A stretch of 64,000 nt of DNA, taken from Thinopyrum elongatum. Its lineage: Eukaryota; Streptophyta; Magnoliopsida; Poales; Poaceae. Under the pieces are notes generated by a model that was not told the DNA's origin, did not search any database, and saw only the letters and a program-made list of their open reading frames with translations. Position numbers and translations under genes: made by a program. The DNA lies in contig CM022302.1 in NCBI GenBank assembly GCA_011799875.1, positions 49,903,030-49,967,029 of the forward strand, written 5' to 3'. Below, in pieces: positions 61,240 through 64,000 of this stretch. Within the stretch, counting starts at the first letter, position 1. Each line of letters starts with the position of its first letter.

Positions 61240-62010
61240 AAAAACTGAACCGGGAGCATGTTTTTCTTCTCTCTCGCGGAAGCAAATTCGTGCCTCTCGC
61301 GGAAGCAAAACCATGCCTCTCACGAAAAAAGAAGAAAACATATTTTTTTTTGTTTCCGAGAGGCACGGCCGTGCCTCTCACAGAAGCAAAACCGTGCCTC
61401 TACGGAAGAAAAATAAAAAAGAGAAAATGCTTTTTTTTCTGTTTCCGAGACGGCACGACCGTGCCTCTCGCGGAAGCAAAACCATGCCTCTCATAGAAGA
61501 AAAAAAAAGAAAACATGTGTTTTTTTCTGTTTTTGAGAAGCACGATCGTGTCTCTCGTGGAAGCAAAATCGTGCCTTTCGCGGAAGAAAAAAAAAGAGAA
61601 AACATGTCTTTTTTTCATTTCCGAGAGGCACGGCCGTGCCTCTCGCGGAAGCAAAATCATGTCTCTCACGAAAGCAAAAGAAAAAAAACACGTTTTTTTC
61701 GTTTCTGAGAGGCACGGCCGTGCCTCTCGTTAAAGAAAAACCATGCCTCTCACGAAAAAAAAGATTTTTTTTGTTTGTCTTTGAGAGGCACGGCCGTGCC
61801 TCTCGCGAAAGAATAACCAAGCCTCTCACGAAAAAAAAAAGAATTTTTTTTTTGTCTTTGACAGGCACGGCCGTCCCCCGCAAAAAAAAAGAGAGGCACG
61901 GCCGTGCCTCTCGCGGAAGCGAAACCGAGCCTCTTGCGGAAGAAAGAAAAAAGAGAAAACACGTTTTTTCATTTTGAGAGGCACGACCGTGCCTCTCGCG
62001 GGAAAAAACA
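61240..62010. repeat. Array of about nine AGGCACGG/CCGTGCCT palindromes
   Basis: A palindrome whose half is GAGAGGCACGG recurs near 61356, 61448, 61535, 61622, 61706, 61783, 61861, 61892 and 61976, mostly 75-95 bp apart and joined by GCGGAAGCAAAACC and A-rich spacers. Several copies are perfect; others carry one or two changes. Long chance frames here on both strands are not genes. Confidence 0.75.
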
Positions 62011-62280
62011 CTTTTTTTCACTCAAAATTTTTCAATTTTTTTTGTCGAAAAGCTAAGAAAGACCGCTGGAAAACCAAAAAGTCGAAAAAACTCAGAAAAA
62101 CCATCTAAAAAGCCGAAAACGTGTGCGGAAAAATATTTTAAAAAAACACAGAGAAAACACCCAGAGCGTGACATGTGGCGGCGGCTGGGAGCACACCATG
62201 TGGCGCGCTGTCAGCCCACCCCATGTGATCGTTGGGGAGGCCGAAGGAGCGCTCATAAATTAATCGCTCTAATTTGAAGG

Positions 62281-63650
62281 CGTTCTGTTCTTTGGAGGTG
62301 CGATAGTTATTATTTGGAGGCGTGATATTTGTTAGCGGTTTTTCTAAACGCCAGGTTTGCTCTTACAAGGCATTTTGTGAGCTTTCTAAGGAATTATTAA
62401 ATGTCTTTTAAGGGCATCTTCAACGCTGACACATAAATAGGATATAGCATTTGTGGACACGGATGCGGAAGCCGCCATCTAAATCTATCTGCATATATTT
62501 CAAACCGGGTTTCAATTGACCGGACGTATTTCTTCGAACACAACGGAGTTCATCAAAGTTCGGATAGAAAATAGCGCAAATCATCCATACATAGCATGCA
62601 AATAAGTCCAGTACAATAATAGTTCAAGCTCAACGAGATTAACCAGATATTCAACAAAATTTCATGGATGGTCATGTTGTCCACACATACTGCCCCTTGA
62701 GCTTCATCCAACAATGTGTGTGCATGAATGGCCCGCCCTCTGCCCTGTGGTACATCACGACATCGCGTACAAGCTACACAACATGTAGAGCAACATTGTG
62801 TGAATGAATCAATCAAATAACAAGTTGAGCAAGAAGAAGCAAAACTTACGATCTCCATGGTTGTCGCGTGCAATGGCTACATTGCCTCCAGCCGATCAAC
62901 CTCGGCGCAAAACTTCATGACGGAGTTCTAGATCGTGTATCATCAATACGATAATGACTTCATATTGCGTTCATGGATGATGTCCATGTCGTAGGTCGCA
63001 AAGTGCTTTCACGCATGAAAGGAACCATGCACGCGCTGCTAAAAGAGCCTCTTTCTGGTCCTGTCTGTGAAGTCCGCAGATACGGGCATCCACGCATAGC
63101 ACAACAACTCATCGTCCATGGTCGAGTACCTCACCATCCTTCTTACACTAAAAAAGATGAAATGAAGTTAAAAAATAAGCTCAATGGCATTTGACCAAAC
63201 ATCTGATGGGCGTGGTGTCCGCCATGGACGTCGTTGACAGGGGGCCGGAGGGTACCTAGCTACGGACGGATCCTCGGTGTATGGCTCGTAGTACAAGTGC
63301 AGGTGTGTGGGTGGCGGCTGCGGATGCCCGACAATGCCTGGGTGGTGGCCGAAGAGGTTCAGCGGCAGCGTCGAGGAGTGCGCGGATGCAAAGCAAGGGG
63401 GAACAGGGGCGGAGTGGAAGAGAATGGGACCGTGAGAGGAATTTGAATGGGCCGGGGGTGTCGAAGTCCTACGTGGCAGCGGTCTGGAGTCCTGCAAAGC
63501 ACCTCAATTTGCTTCCAATTTGCAGAAAAGGTGCGTCCGGACCATACATGACCGCGTTGGATGGCAAAACACGTCCAGACCGCGCGGTTCGAACGGTGAC
63601 TGGATGACTGTGTCTCTTTTGTTCTCTCAATGCAATGCACAGACAATTTA
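62281..63650. other. Unassigned sequence, possible Harbinger-like remnant
   Basis: GGGCATCTTCAACGCTGAC at 62413, after TTAA, looks like the terminus of a PIF/Harbinger-type element. GCGTCCGGACC (63524) and CACGTCCAGACCGCG (63569) resemble its interior. No matching right end is found before the CACTA start. No coding sequence is recognised. Confidence 0.3.
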
Positions 63651-63654
63651 TATA

Positions 63655-64000
63655 CACTAGTAGAAAACAGAGCTTTGGTCCAAGCTCAATCTACACATTA
63701 GTCCCGGTTGCATTACGAACCGGGACTAATGTGAGCATTAGTCCCGGTTCGGGCGGCTAGGGCGCTGGGCAGGCATTAGTCCCGGTTCAAATAGGACCTT
63801 TAGTCCCAGTTTGAGCCACGAACCGGGACTAAAGGGTGTGATGCCCTTTAGTCCCGGTTCGTGGCTCCAACCGGGACTAAAGGTTAGACCTTTTGTCCCG
63901 GTTCGAGCCACGAACCGGGACTAAAGGGGTTGAGGCTTTAGCCCCGGTTGGTGGCTCCAACCGGGGCTAAAGGTTACACCTTTAGCCCATGTTGGAGCCA
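63655..64000. mobile_element. CACTA element, left end only
   Basis: Starts CACTAGTAGAAAACAG at 63655, with ATA just outside. It has many subterminal repeats of TTAGTCCCGGTT and AACCGGGACTAA. The element continues past the window edge, so size and coding content are unknown. Confidence 0.88.

Larger units (their letters stand above)
58430..62280. mobile_element. Probable Mutator-like element with long degenerate inverted arms
   Basis: The left arm (about 58430-58990) and the right arm (about 61240-62280, read in reverse) share order and motifs: an AGCGCGCCAAGTGG-like box, then TTTTCGG, TTTTTAGATGG and TCTAGGTTTTGG-like stretches, then a series of short palindromic repeats (AAGCAC type left, AGGCAC type right). 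This fits a non-coding Mutator-like element whose interior has received a CACTA element and a MITE. The outer ends and target duplication are not clear, so the limits are approximate. No transposase frame remains. Confidence 0.45.

Noticed and set aside
61240..62010. CRISPR-like spaced repeats
   Set aside because: Eukaryotic context, degenerate spacers of similar sequence, and no cas genes; it is a transposon-internal repeat array.
61124..62021. Overlapping frames of about 70-180 codons on both strands
   Set aside because: They translate the palindromic AGGCAC repeat array and A-rich spacers in several phases; no protein family.

Overview
The window is repeat-rich nuclear DNA from a grass, most likely a Triticeae species (wheat, barley or a relative). 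Four LTR retrotransposons with TG...CA ends, Stowaway MITEs opening CTCCCTCCG, CACTA elements opening CACTAGTAGAAAA, a tRNA-related SINE, a piece of plastid DNA and two GC-rich plant genes point this way. No sequence database was searched, so family names rest on recognised motifs.

Region 1 (1-22312) is a Ty3/Gypsy chromovirus (element A, plus strand) whose left end lies outside the window. Its 5' LTR is split by a second Gypsy element (element B, 2316-12794, minus strand) flanked by the 5-bp duplication ACGAG. B is defective: gag is fused directly to RNase H, with no protease or reverse transcriptase. On the opposite strand B carries a complete-looking five-coding-exon gene (about 962 codons) with its own TATA box and an apparent 5'UTR intron.

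Region 2 (22313-38692) holds the main intact gene, a two-exon sn-2 glycerol-3-phosphate acyltransferase (25105-27308). Around it lie a truncated gene end, a retroposed RNase H-like fragment, hairpin elements and a Copia remnant. Downstream is plastid-derived DNA with rpl20, split by a Copia element (element C, 27561-32850), then a SINE, Stowaway MITEs and a hAT-type MITE containing a 64-base G run.

Region 3 (36533-about 51110) is a broken FAR1-related (FRS) gene on the minus strand. A 98-bp intron of it has received an 11460-bp chromovirus (element D, 38698-50157) of the same group as A but lacking gag and protease.

Region 4 (51839-53566) is an apparently intact two-exon CYP71-clan cytochrome P450. 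The rest, to 64000, is transposon-derived: GAAGCA-rich sequence, AT-rich arms, a TA microsatellite, a long inverted structure with palindromic repeats that encloses a CACTA element and a 9-bp-TSD MITE, and the start of another CACTA element at the right edge.

The two functional-looking genes (acyltransferase and P450) are separated by about 24 kb of transposon and pseudogene sequence; nothing in the sequence links their roles.
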